This document shows, piece after piece, positions 1-9,104 of a DNA stretch of 64,000 nt. The stretch is from positions 52,693 to 116,692 of the forward strand of contig JACQDE010000031.1 in assembly GCA_016201285.1 (NCBI GenBank), read 5' to 3'. The notes under the pieces are model-generated. The model did no database searches. It worked only from the letters and a program-made list of their open reading frames with translations, and was not told the DNA's origin. Numbering within the stretch: the first letter of the stretch is position 1; each line of letters begins with the position of its first letter. Both the position numbers and the translations under genes were made by a program. Source of the DNA: Acidobacteriota bacterium (lineage in GTDB: Bacteria; Acidobacteriota; Terriglobia; Acidiferrales; UBA7541).

Positions 1-2
1 AG

Positions 3-179
3 TATGCCGGAAGCCTGTTCGGGATTTTCCAGCGGTTACACCGGGAGGACGAGTTCGAGGGCACCGGGATCGGCCTGGCCAGCGTGCGGCGCATCATTCA
101 CCGCCAGGGGGGCCGGACGTGGGCGGAGGCGGTCCCGCAAGGAGGGGCCACATTCTACTTTTCCCTGCCCAAATCGTAG
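3..179 (+). CDS. Sensor histidine kinase, C-terminal end (partial)
   Basis: The reading frame is open from the window edge to a TAG at 177-179. It encodes the last 58 residues of a HATPase_c ATP-binding domain: [18 protein letters not shown] is the G2-box region (GTGIGLA), followed by a short C-terminus ending FSLPKS. This family autophosphorylates on a His and passes the phosphate to a receiver. Its upstream sensor part lies outside the window. It closely resembles the C-terminus of the kinase at 5018-7087 (FQRLHSW...GTGIGLAICKK). The receiver gene starting 17 bp downstream is its likely partner, so the two are probably co-transcribed. Confidence 0.85.
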   Translation, partial: YAGSLFGIFQRLHREDEFEGTGIGLASVRRIIHRQGGRTWAEAVPQGGATFYFSLPKS

Positions 180-196
180 CGATGCGAGGTGCGAAG

Positions 197-646
197 ATGG
201 AATTGAAGCGCGTTCTGCTGGTGGAAGACGACCCCAGGGACATCGAGCTGACTCTGGAAGCACTGGCCGGGCACAACCTGGCCAACGAGGTGGTGGTGGT
301 GCGGGACGGCGCGGAGGCCCTGGATTATCTCTATCGCCGGGGCGCCTACGCTTTGCGGGAAGAAGGAAATCCGGCCGTCGTCCTGCTGGACCTGAAGATG
401 CCGCGGGTGAGCTGGATCCAGGTGTTGAAGGAGTTGAAAGCCAACGAGAATCTGAAGACGACGCCGGTGGTGGTGCTGACGTCTTCCCGGGAGGGCAAGG
501 ATCTGGAGGAATGCTATCAGCTCGGGGTCAACGCGTACGTGGTGAAACCCGTGCAGTTCCACGAGTTCGTGGAATCGGTGAAAAGCGTCGGCGTGTTCTG
601 GGTGCTGACCAACGAACCGCCCTCGCAAAGCCGGAGAAAGATTTAA
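197..646 (+). CDS. Rcp1-like single-domain response regulator
   Basis: This is a stand-alone receiver domain of about 149 aa with no output domain. VLLVEDD supplies the acidic pocket, LLDLKMP the phosphoacceptor Asp, VLTSS the conserved Thr/Ser and VKP the conserved Lys. The insert YLYRRGAY between the acidic pocket and the Asp is typical of the Rcp1 class that pairs with phytochrome-like kinases. I prefer ATG 197 (MELKRVLLV), which has AGGT upstream; ATG 182 is also in frame but lies 3 nt after the preceding stop. It sits between a kinase tail and a hybrid kinase and probably relays phosphate between them. Confidence 0.88.
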   Translation: MELKRVLLVEDDPRDIELTLEALAGHNLANEVVVVRDGAEALDYLYRRGAYALREEGNPAVVLLDLKMPRVSWIQVLKELKANENLKTTPVVVLTSSREGKDLEECYQLGVNAYVVKPVQFHEFVESVKSVGVFWVLTNEPPSQSRRKI

Positions 647-688
647 GTTTGGACGGTTTTTGCCGATAAGAACCTGGGGGACTCCCGA

Positions 689-2623
689 ATGAATGATCCG
701 CTCCGCATCCTTCATCTGGAAGACAACCAGAACGACGCCGAACTGGTGCATTCCCTGCTGGAAGCGGGAGGCCTGCAGTGCCGGGTGCATTTGGCCGTGA
801 GCAAGGCGGAGTTCGCCGCGGCGCTCGAGCACGGCGAGTATGATCTGATCCTTTCCGACTATACGCTCCCCTCCTTCAACGGCATGGCCGCACTCTCGCT
901 GGCCCGGGCGAAGCGCCCCGATGTCCCATTCATTTTCGTCTCCGGAACGCTCGGAGAAGAAGCAGCCGTGCAAAGCCTGCTGGAAGGGGCCACGGACTAC
1001 GTGTTGAAGCACCGGCTCACGCGGCTGGTGCCGGCGGTGCAGCGGGCCCTGCACGAAGCGGAAGAGCGGAAGGAGCGGCAGCGGGCGGAGGAGGCGCTGC
1101 GCGAGAGCGAAGAACGATACCGCTCGCTGGTGATCGCCACCTCGCAAATCATTTGGACCACAAACCCCGAGGGGGAAATGCTTGAGCCGTTCCGGAGCTG
1201 GCAGGAATTCACGGGCCAGAGCGCGGAAGAGGCGCGGGGCCACGGATGGCTCGACGCGATCCATCCCGACGACCGGGAGCGCGTGTTGAAAACATGCGAG
1301 GAGGCGGAACGGACGGGCGTTCCTATTCAATCGGAGTATCAGTTACGGCGCCATGACGGCGTGTACCGCCACTTATCGTGCCGCGCCGTGCCGGTGCGGA
1401 CAAAGGGCGGCAGCATCCGGGAGTGGGTGGGCGCGTGCTCGGATGTGACCGAACGAATCACCCTCGAAGCGCAATTGCGCCAGTCCCAGAAGATGGACGC
1501 CATCGGGCAGCTCGCCGGCGGCGTGGCCCATGACTTCAACAATCTCCTGGGGGTGATCCTCGGACGCACCGAGCTGGCCTTGCAGAACCTGGCCGCGGAC
1601 AGCCCGATGCGCGGCGAACTGGAGGAAGTTTTTCTGGCCGGGGAGCGCGCCGCCGCGCTCACGGGGCAATTGCTGGCGTTCAGCCGCCGGCAGGCGATCC
1701 AGCCCACGATCCTGAATCTGAATACCGTGGTCGGCGATGTGGATAAGATGCTCCGCCGGCTGATCGGCGAAGACATTGGGCTGGTCACTGTACTTGCGCC
1801 CGCGCTGTGGAAGATCAAGGCGGACCGGGGACAAATCGAGCAGGTGGTGATGAACCTGGCGGTGAATGCGCGGGATGCGATGCCGGGCGGCGGAAAACTG
1901 ACCATCGAGACCCGCAACGCGGAGCTGGACAGCCAGTACGTGAACGCGCACGCCGCCGTCCCGCCGGGACAGTATGTGTTACTGGCCGTGACCGATACCG
2001 GAACGGGCATGGATGATGCCACCAAGGCGAGTATCTTCGAACCCTTCTTCACCACCAAAGAAAAGGGGCGCGGCGCGGGCCTGGGACTCGCGACGGTTTA
2101 CGGCATCGTCAAACAGAGCGGCGGACACATCTGGGTCTATAGCGAGCCGGGCCAGGGAACCACGTTCAAGATTTACTTCCCCCGCGCCGAAGATGCGCTG
2201 GCAGCGCCCGCTCCTGCGCGCGCTGCCGTGAGCGCGCCGCGCGGGACGGAAACGATCCTGGTGGCGGAAGACGAAGAGGCGATACGAACGCTGACCTGCG
2301 AATTCCTGCAGTTGAGCGGGTACGCCGCGCTGGGAGCGGCGTCGCCCGCGGAGGCGCTGCTTCTCGCCGAGCGGCATGAGGGGCGCATCCCGCTGCTGGT
2401 CACAGACGTGGTCATGCCGGGGATGAGCGGGCGTGACTTAGCGAAGCGAGTGAAGCAGTTGCGGCCCGAAATCAAAATCCTGTTTGTGTCCGGCTATCCC
2501 GATCAGGCGATCGTCCGGCATGGCGTGCTGGATGGCGGGATTTCCTTCCTGCCCAAGCCCTTCTCGCGCTACGACCTGTTGCGCACCGTCCGCGACATCC
2601 TGGACCGCCCCGCGGAAGGCTGA
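689..2623 (+). CDS. Hybrid histidine kinase (REC-PAS-HisKA-HATPase-REC)
   Basis: This 644-aa soluble hybrid kinase has no membrane segment. Residues 5-125 are an N-terminal receiver (LILSDYTLP, D57). A coiled-coil linker (about 125-145) leads to a PAS domain (about 140-258). HisKA follows, with [11 protein letters not shown] placing the phospho-His at H281. HATPase_c has an N box at NARDAMPG (about 393) and a G box GAGLGLA. The C-terminal receiver (about 520-640) has LLVTDVVMPGMSGRDL with D573. The start has GGGGG 8 nt upstream. It follows the Rcp1-like gene by 42 bp. A convergent paralogue lies at 2650-4575, with a 62-bp identical stretch in the HATPase region. The signal and output are unknown. 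Confidence 0.92.
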   Translation: MNDPLRILHLEDNQNDAELVHSLLEAGGLQCRVHLAVSKAEFAAALEHGEYDLILSDYTLPSFNGMAALSLARAKRPDVPFIFVSGTLGEEAAVQSLLEGATDYVLKHRLTRLVPAVQRALHEAEERKERQRAEEALRESEERYRSLVIATSQIIWTTNPEGEMLEPFRSWQEFTGQSAEEARGHGWLDAIHPDDRERVLKTCEEAERTGVPIQSEYQLRRHDGVYRHLSCRAVPVRTKGGSIREWVGACSDVTERITLEAQLRQSQKMDAIGQLAGGVAHDFNNLLGVILGRTELALQNLAADSPMRGELEEVFLAGERAAALTGQLLAFSRRQAIQPTILNLNTVVGDVDKMLRRLIGEDIGLVTVLAPALWKIKADRGQIEQVVMNLAVNARDAMPGGGKLTIETRNAELDSQYVNAHAAVPPGQYVLLAVTDTGTGMDDATKASIFEPFFTTKEKGRGAGLGLATVYGIVKQSGGHIWVYSEPGQGTTFKIYFPRAEDALAAPAPARAAVSAPRGTETILVAEDEEAIRTLTCEFLQLSGYAALGAASPAEALLLAERHEGRIPLLVTDVVMPGMSGRDLAKRVKQLRPEIKILFVSGYPDQAIVRHGVLDGGISFLPKPFSRYDLLRTVRDILDRPAEG

Positions 2624-2649
2624 GTCGCGCTTCTGGTGTAGCGGCGGAT

Positions 2650-4571
<1,922 letters not shown>

Positions 4572-4575
<4 letters not shown>

Positions 4576-5021
4576 AGGGTGTCCGCCCGTGGGAGTTTCA
4601 CTGTAGAAAGCCAGAAGTCCTCAATCGTCTTCACCATCGTCACGTATTGTTCGAGCGCGAGAGGCTTGGTGACGTAACAGTTGGCGTGCAAGCTGTAGCA
4701 CTTCAGGATATCCCATTCCGAGGCCGAAGTCGTCAACACAATCACCGGGATGAGCTTGAGCGCCGGGTCGGATTTGATTTCCGCAAGCAGCTCGCGGCCG
4801 TCCTTGCGCGGGAGGTTCAGGTCGAGGAGGATGAGATCCACGCGCGAAGCGTCCCCATACTTGCCCCGGTGGCGGAGGAAATCCGAAGCCTCGAGGCCAT
4901 CGCTGACAGCATGGAGGTTATTGGCGACCAGGCAGCTCTTCAGCACCTGCCGCGTGAGTTCCACGTCGCCGTGGTTATCCTCCACCAGAAGAATTTCCAC
5001 CGGCCTTCGGCTATAGCTCAT
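4572..5021 (-). CDS. Rcp1-like single-domain response regulator
   Basis: This 149-aa stand-alone receiver has ILLVEDN (acidic pocket), [13 protein letters not shown] (phosphoacceptor Asp), VLTTS (conserved Thr) and YVTKPLAL (conserved Lys). The DFLRHRGKY insert marks the Rcp1 class. It overlaps by 4 bp at both ends: its ATG overlaps the stop of the upstream kinase and its stop overlaps the start of the downstream hybrid kinase. This is a tight three-gene operon that probably moves phosphate from the membrane kinase to the hybrid kinase. Confidence 0.9.
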
Positions 5022-7087
5022 AGCTCTTCTCCGCGAGGTATCGTGAATAGAAACCTGGCGCCCTTTTCCGGTTCGGACTCCACCCAGATGCGGCCGCCGT
5101 GGTGCTCGGCCACCTTCTTGCAGATGGCCAGGCCGATGCCCGTGCCGGGATGCTCGGCCCAGCTATGCAGGCGCTGAAAGACTTCAAAAATGCGTTCTGA
5201 AGATTCCCGGGGAATGCCGATCCCGTTGTCCTGAACGGAGAACAGCCAGCCTTTGGCGTCCCCCACAACAGTGACGTGCACACGGGGTGGCTCGTTTCCG
5301 CGAAACTGAATCGCATTCGCGATCAGGTTCTGGAAGAGCTGCTCGAGCAGGGTGCGGTCCCCCCAGATGGCCGGGAGGGGATCGTGGGTGACGTACGCGC
5401 CCTTCTCGCGGATGGCAACCTGGAGGCCCTGGAGCACGCGGGCAAGGACGGATTCGCAGTCTACGCGCTCGAAGGCCTTGTTGGCGCGGCCCACGCGGGA
5501 ATAGGTGAGCAAGTCGTCAATCAGCAGCTTCATGCGGCCGGCGCCGTCGGAGGCGAAGCCGATAAACTTGTCCGCGTCAGCGCCCAGACGCCCCTGATAG
5601 CGGCGGGCGAGGAGCTGCACGAAGCTGGTGACCATGCGCAGCGGCTCCTGCAGGTCGTGGGAAGCGACGTAGGCGAAGCGCTCGAGTTCGGCGTTGGAGC
5701 GCGCCAGCTCTTTGGCCTGAAAGGCCAGCGTGGCTTCGGCGCGCTTCCGCTCGGTGATGTCGCGGATGGCCGCAATCACCAGCATGCCTTCTTCGGATTC
5801 GAGAGGCCCCAGGGAGATCTCCGCGGGAAACTCGGCGCCGTCTTTCCGCACGCTGCGCAGATCGACTCCGGAACCCATCGGGCGGCGGTGCGGCGCCTCA
5901 CGATAGTTTGCGCGGTGCACCACGTGAGCGATACGAAAACGCTCCGAGACGAGAACCTCGACGGGCTGGCCGATCAGCTCACCGCGCGCATAGCCGAACA
6001 TTTCGTCCATGTGCTCGTTGGCAAGCACGATTTCGCCCTTGTGGTTGACCACCAGCACGGCGTCGGGGGCGGCATCGAGCAGGCCGCGGAAGTGCGCCTC
6101 GGCCCTCATGCGCTGGGCGTGCGTGCGGTCCAGAGAAGTGGCCGTGTAGTGGAGCAGCACGGCCAGAATGGCCGCCCCGGAAACGACCATGCCGACCAGG
6201 CCCAGCTCGGTGCCGTAATAGCCGGCGCGCTGGCCAGCCAGCCGTACCCAGCCCAGCACAATAAAGAAAACCACGACCGTAGGGATGGTGCGGCGCGCGA
6301 TGAAGCCGCCGGGCGTATCGCTGACCAGCAATTTCATCGGCCCCCGATCGGGCCGCGCGCAGAGCACCGCGGCAGCCAGCAGCGTCAGGAGCAATGCGGA
6401 GTGGAGGGCGATGCGGGACCGGAAGCCGAATACTTCCACCGCGTTCACATCGTAGGCGCAGGTCACAAGGGCCGTGATGCCAACGAGTCCCGCCAGGGCG
6501 CTGAGGACCTGCGCCGGCCGTAAGCCACGGCGCGTTTCAAAATCCAGCAACGGCAACGCGCAGCCCAGCAGGAAAAGGCCGAGCGCCGTGATGGGCGTCA
6601 TGCGGCCGGCGAAAGGCTCATCGTGCGCTTCGCGGGCGACCGCAGAGAGTAGATGGTCGGTCCAGAGGTCCCAGCCGAAGACGTACTCGCCGAGCGTCAG
6701 CAGGCTGAGTGCAGCCGTCGCCAGCGCGGAGGCACAGGCCAGCCAGCGGAAGAGTTTGTCCCTGGACTCGTGTTGCGGAGTCTCCTGCAACAACCACAGA
6801 GAAAGGCCCAGCAGGACGAAGGCCCCGGCGGTATTGGCCTTCATCGGGACGCCGGACAGAAACAGGCAGCGCAGCGAGTGGATGTCGAGCGCCCATCCGG
6901 CAAGAGCCACAAGACCGACGACGACCGCAAACGCGGCGGTGCACCGGCTGAACAGTCCGAGAGCGACGTTCAACCGCAGCTTCTTGAATAGCCCTAAATT
7001 CCGCAAAGGTGACCCGAGCAGGAATGGGAAGCCAAGTAACCCCGCTTTCGACTTGTAGCGCTGACCGCGGTGATAGTCAAGAGCCAT
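5018..7087 (-). CDS. Membrane sensor histidine kinase with PAS domain
   Basis: The open frame extends to 7300 but would run into the divergent gene at 7269, so the real start is later. ATG 7087 (MALDYHRG) or ATG 7123 fits better, but neither has a clear ribosome site. About eight hydrophobic segments (residues 40-320) form an integral sensor. A PAS domain (about 330-450, ending IRDITERK) follows, then a short coiled coil. HisKA of the phytochrome type has FAYVASHDLQEPLRMV (H about 477). HATPase_c has QNLIANAIQF and GTGIGLAICKK. It leads the operon with the receiver and hybrid kinase. The ligand is unknown. Confidence 0.88.
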   Translation of the reverse strand: MALDYHRGQRYKSKAGLLGFPFLLGSPLRNLGLFKKLRLNVALGLFSRCTAAFAVVVGLVALAGWALDIHSLRCLFLSGVPMKANTAGAFVLLGLSLWLLQETPQHESRDKLFRWLACASALATAALSLLTLGEYVFGWDLWTDHLLSAVAREAHDEPFAGRMTPITALGLFLLGCALPLLDFETRRGLRPAQVLSALAGLVGITALVTCAYDVNAVEVFGFRSRIALHSALLLTLLAAAVLCARPDRGPMKLLVSDTPGGFIARRTIPTVVVFFIVLGWVRLAGQRAGYYGTELGLVGMVVSGAAILAVLLHYTATSLDRTHAQRMRAEAHFRGLLDAAPDAVLVVNHKGEIVLANEHMDEMFGYARGELIGQPVEVLVSERFRIAHVVHRANYREAPHRRPMGSGVDLRSVRKDGAEFPAEISLGPLESEEGMLVIAAIRDITERKRAEATLAFQAKELARSNAELERFAYVASHDLQEPLRMVTSFVQLLARRYQGRLGADADKFIGFASDGAGRMKLLIDDLLTYSRVGRANKAFERVDCESVLARVLQGLQVAIREKGAYVTHDPLPAIWGDRTLLEQLFQNLIANAIQFRGNEPPRVHVTVVGDAKGWLFSVQDNGIGIPRESSERIFEVFQRLHSWAEHPGTGIGLAICKKVAEHHGGRIWVESEPEKGARFLFTIPRGEEL

Positions 7088-7268
7088 TTTGTAATGATTC
7101 AAACGATATGCAAGAAAATGCATATATCTGGCGCGTGTGGTCGAGATCGCGTCGCAAGCAACGCGTTCCGGCCACCGCAATGAAGGACGCAGGCGGCGTT
7201 TGCCCGCTTCGTTTCGAGCGCTCTTCAAGTAGAATGGGACACCTGCGGCGCCGCCGCAATCGAAGCCG

Positions 7269-7994
7269 ATGAAAAAAATCGTGGAACGGAAACGAAACAA
7301 GACGTACTACCGCGTCCTGCACGTGCCGATCTGGCTGTGGGTGTTCTTCGTCCTGCCGGGATGGCCTTTGACCTTTGCGTTCTACACTACCGGACCGGAC
7401 CGGCGGCACGCCCTCTGGTTTGCGGTCGTGTTTGCGGTGTGCGCGTGGCGCGGATTTGCTGGAAAACTGCCGGGCGTGGAGCCGGCGCCGTACGTAACGC
7501 ACTACGGCGCCGACCAGCCAAATCTGTGGTACCGCGTGGTGTGCTACACGGCGGCGTGGATTGCTATTGTCGTTCCCTTTGCGCTCAACGTCATCGGGCT
7601 TGTCGTTGCATCCATTACTGACGAGTGGATGATCCGCGAAATGTACCAGTGGCTCTACTATCCGCTGGCGCTGCTCGTTATGCTGGCGACAGCGATGAAC
7701 CTCACGCCGCGCGCGCGCCGCTCCACGCTGAACGAAGGTGCAGAGCGCGCATGGTTTTACGTCGGCCTATGGACCGTGGTGCCCGCGCAGGTCGCGATGT
7801 GGGCCATGTGGCGCATCGGCGCAAATAATGGATTGACCGCGGTGATGCAAGGCCGCGTCAGATTGATCGCGCTGTTTTTCGTGAGCGGCACGATGTTTGC
7901 CCTTGGCGCAAAGGGCATCCTCCCGCGCAGCGCGCGCTACTACTTCCCGGAAGCCCCCGCGCCTTCTCCCGAGCCAGCCGGCGAATCAGCCTAA
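7269..7994 (+). CDS. Multi-pass membrane protein of unknown function
   Basis: The product is 241 aa. A basic N-terminus (MKKIVERKRNK) precedes about six hydrophobic segments (residues 20-38, 48-62, 92-118, 128-145, 165-185, 198-216), then a Pro/Ala-rich tail. I recognise no catalytic motif or family. It is divergent from the kinase operon across about 180 bp that must hold both promoters, so shared control is possible. The frame and hydrophobic pattern make it a convincing real gene despite the unknown role. Confidence 0.75.
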   Translation: MKKIVERKRNKTYYRVLHVPIWLWVFFVLPGWPLTFAFYTTGPDRRHALWFAVVFAVCAWRGFAGKLPGVEPAPYVTHYGADQPNLWYRVVCYTAAWIAIVVPFALNVIGLVVASITDEWMIREMYQWLYYPLALLVMLATAMNLTPRARRSTLNEGAERAWFYVGLWTVVPAQVAMWAMWRIGANNGLTAVMQGRVRLIALFFVSGTMFALGAKGILPRSARYYFPEAPAPSPEPAGESA

Positions 7995-7998
7995 AGCT

Positions 7999-8022
7999 TT
8001 GTAGGGGCAACCGGAAAGTCGG
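7999..8022. repeat. TGTAGGGGC-type dispersed repeat, half copy
   Basis: TGTAGGGGCAACCGGAAAGTCG matches the form at 38159 (TGTAGGGGCGACCGGCAGG). It lacks its closing CCCCTACA arm. The arm may have been separated by the insertion described for 8025-9046, since CCGAAAGTCGCCCGCCC resumes at 9047. Confidence 0.5.
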
Positions 8023-8024
8023 GA

Positions 8025-9046
8025 AGTGGGTCAGTTTCCGGTAAGCGCGTTTACCAGGCACTAGGCGATTAGTCGGTGACAACTCTTGCGATCAAGGCAG
8101 CTATTTTTGGTAATAATATACGCGTGGACGTTGTTACGGGATAGAGTTGAGGCTCGATCATTTTTTCGCAACGGACATGCACTGAGCTCTTCCGGGAGGA
8201 TCTAGGAGAAATTACATGCAATCTGTAGGTGTGATTCGCCAACTTGCGCGGTATCCCGTCAAATCCATGCAGGGTGAGGCGCTGCTTTCCGCTGCTCTGA
8301 CTCTCCAGGGATTCGACGAGGACCGGCGCTACGCGTTCGTTCAAGCGGCCTCGCACAGCTCATTTCCGTGGCTCACCGCGCGCGAGCTGCCGGAACTACT
8401 CTATTACCGAACGTCGGTCGAAAGGGCGGGTTCGCCAGAGGCGTTCGTGACGGTGGCGACGCCCCGCGGCGAGAATTGGGCCGTTGGGAGCGACGAACTC
8501 CGCAAGGTGCTCGAGGCCCGATCGGGGAGGTCGCTCTTTCTGCTGCGCGACTACCGTGGCTCGTATGATGTCGCGCCAGTTTCTCTCATCAGCCAGCAGA
8601 CGGTCGCGCGTATCGCACAAGAGAGTGGAACGAAGGAAGATTCGTGGCGGTTTCGTCCTAATGTGCTCGTCGATTTGACGGAAGCCGAGGCTTTCGACGA
8701 ATTGAAATGGGTCGGCCGAACTCTTCGCATTGGGGACACAGCGAAAATCGCGATCACAGAAGTTGATCAGCGCTGCGTGATGATCTCTCTCGACCCGGCC
8801 ACCGGCGAGTCGAGCCCGGAAATTCTGAAATGCGTCGTTCAGAAGCACGGGAAGTGCGCGGGAATTTACGCGACGGTCCTCGCGCCCGGTGAGGTGCGGA
8901 CCGGCGACCCCATTTTGCTCGAAGAGTAGCGCAGCGGTGTTCGCATATTCGGAAACTATGCCAGTGTCTTGAGGCTTACCCTCAGACACCGGCGGTGCCG
9001 GGCGGTCACTTGGACGTATAGTCGGCAAATCGGAAACTGACCCACT
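8025..9046. mobile_element. Putative passenger cassette bounded by 16-bp perfect inverted repeats
   Basis: AGTGGGTCAGTTTCCG at 8025-8040 is exactly inverted as CGGAAACTGACCCACT at 9031-9046. The repeats enclose a single gene (MOSC protein) and no transposase. Outside them lie similar short direct repeats, CCGGAAAGTCG (8011) and CCGAAAGTCG (9048), resembling a duplicated target. The enclosed gene is visibly lower in GC than its neighbours. This is consistent with a non-autonomous transposon or transporon-like unit moved in trans. A chance or regulatory inverted repeat cannot be excluded. Confidence 0.45.
8216..8929 (+). CDS. MOSC domain protein (YcbX/mARC-like)
   Basis: This 237-aa protein has an N-terminal MOSC_N beta barrel (VIRQLARYPVKSMQGE) and a C-terminal MOSC domain. 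The latter ends with the conserved Cys region VDQRCVMISLDPATG and HGKCAGIYATV. MOSC proteins bind molybdenum cofactor through that Cys and take part in sulfur transfer or in N-hydroxylated compound reduction. AGGAGA lies 6 nt before ATG. Base composition is lower in GC than flanking genes, and the gene sits alone inside a 16-bp inverted repeat pair, suggesting transfer. The preceding 220 bp contain an AT-rich TAATAATATA stretch that may be its promoter. Confidence 0.85.
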   Translation: MQSVGVIRQLARYPVKSMQGEALLSAALTLQGFDEDRRYAFVQAASHSSFPWLTARELPELLYYRTSVERAGSPEAFVTVATPRGENWAVGSDELRKVLEARSGRSLFLLRDYRGSYDVAPVSLISQQTVARIAQESGTKEDSWRFRPNVLVDLTEAEAFDELKWVGRTLRIGDTAKIAITEVDQRCVMISLDPATGESSPEILKCVVQKHGKCAGIYATVLAPGEVRTGDPILLEE

Positions 9047-9104
9047 ACCGAAAGTCGCCCGCCCTCTCCAATTCCCTCCAATTCGTGCGAAACTTGTGTC
9101 GTCT

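Noticed and set aside
155..1330. Long minus-strand frame opposite the kinase genes
   Set aside because: It is a GC-driven shadow of the receiver and hybrid kinase genes with His/Arg-rich composition.
7088..7300. Long N-terminus of the membrane kinase to 7300
   Set aside because: It overlaps the divergent gene's start and has Arg-rich, non-family sequence.
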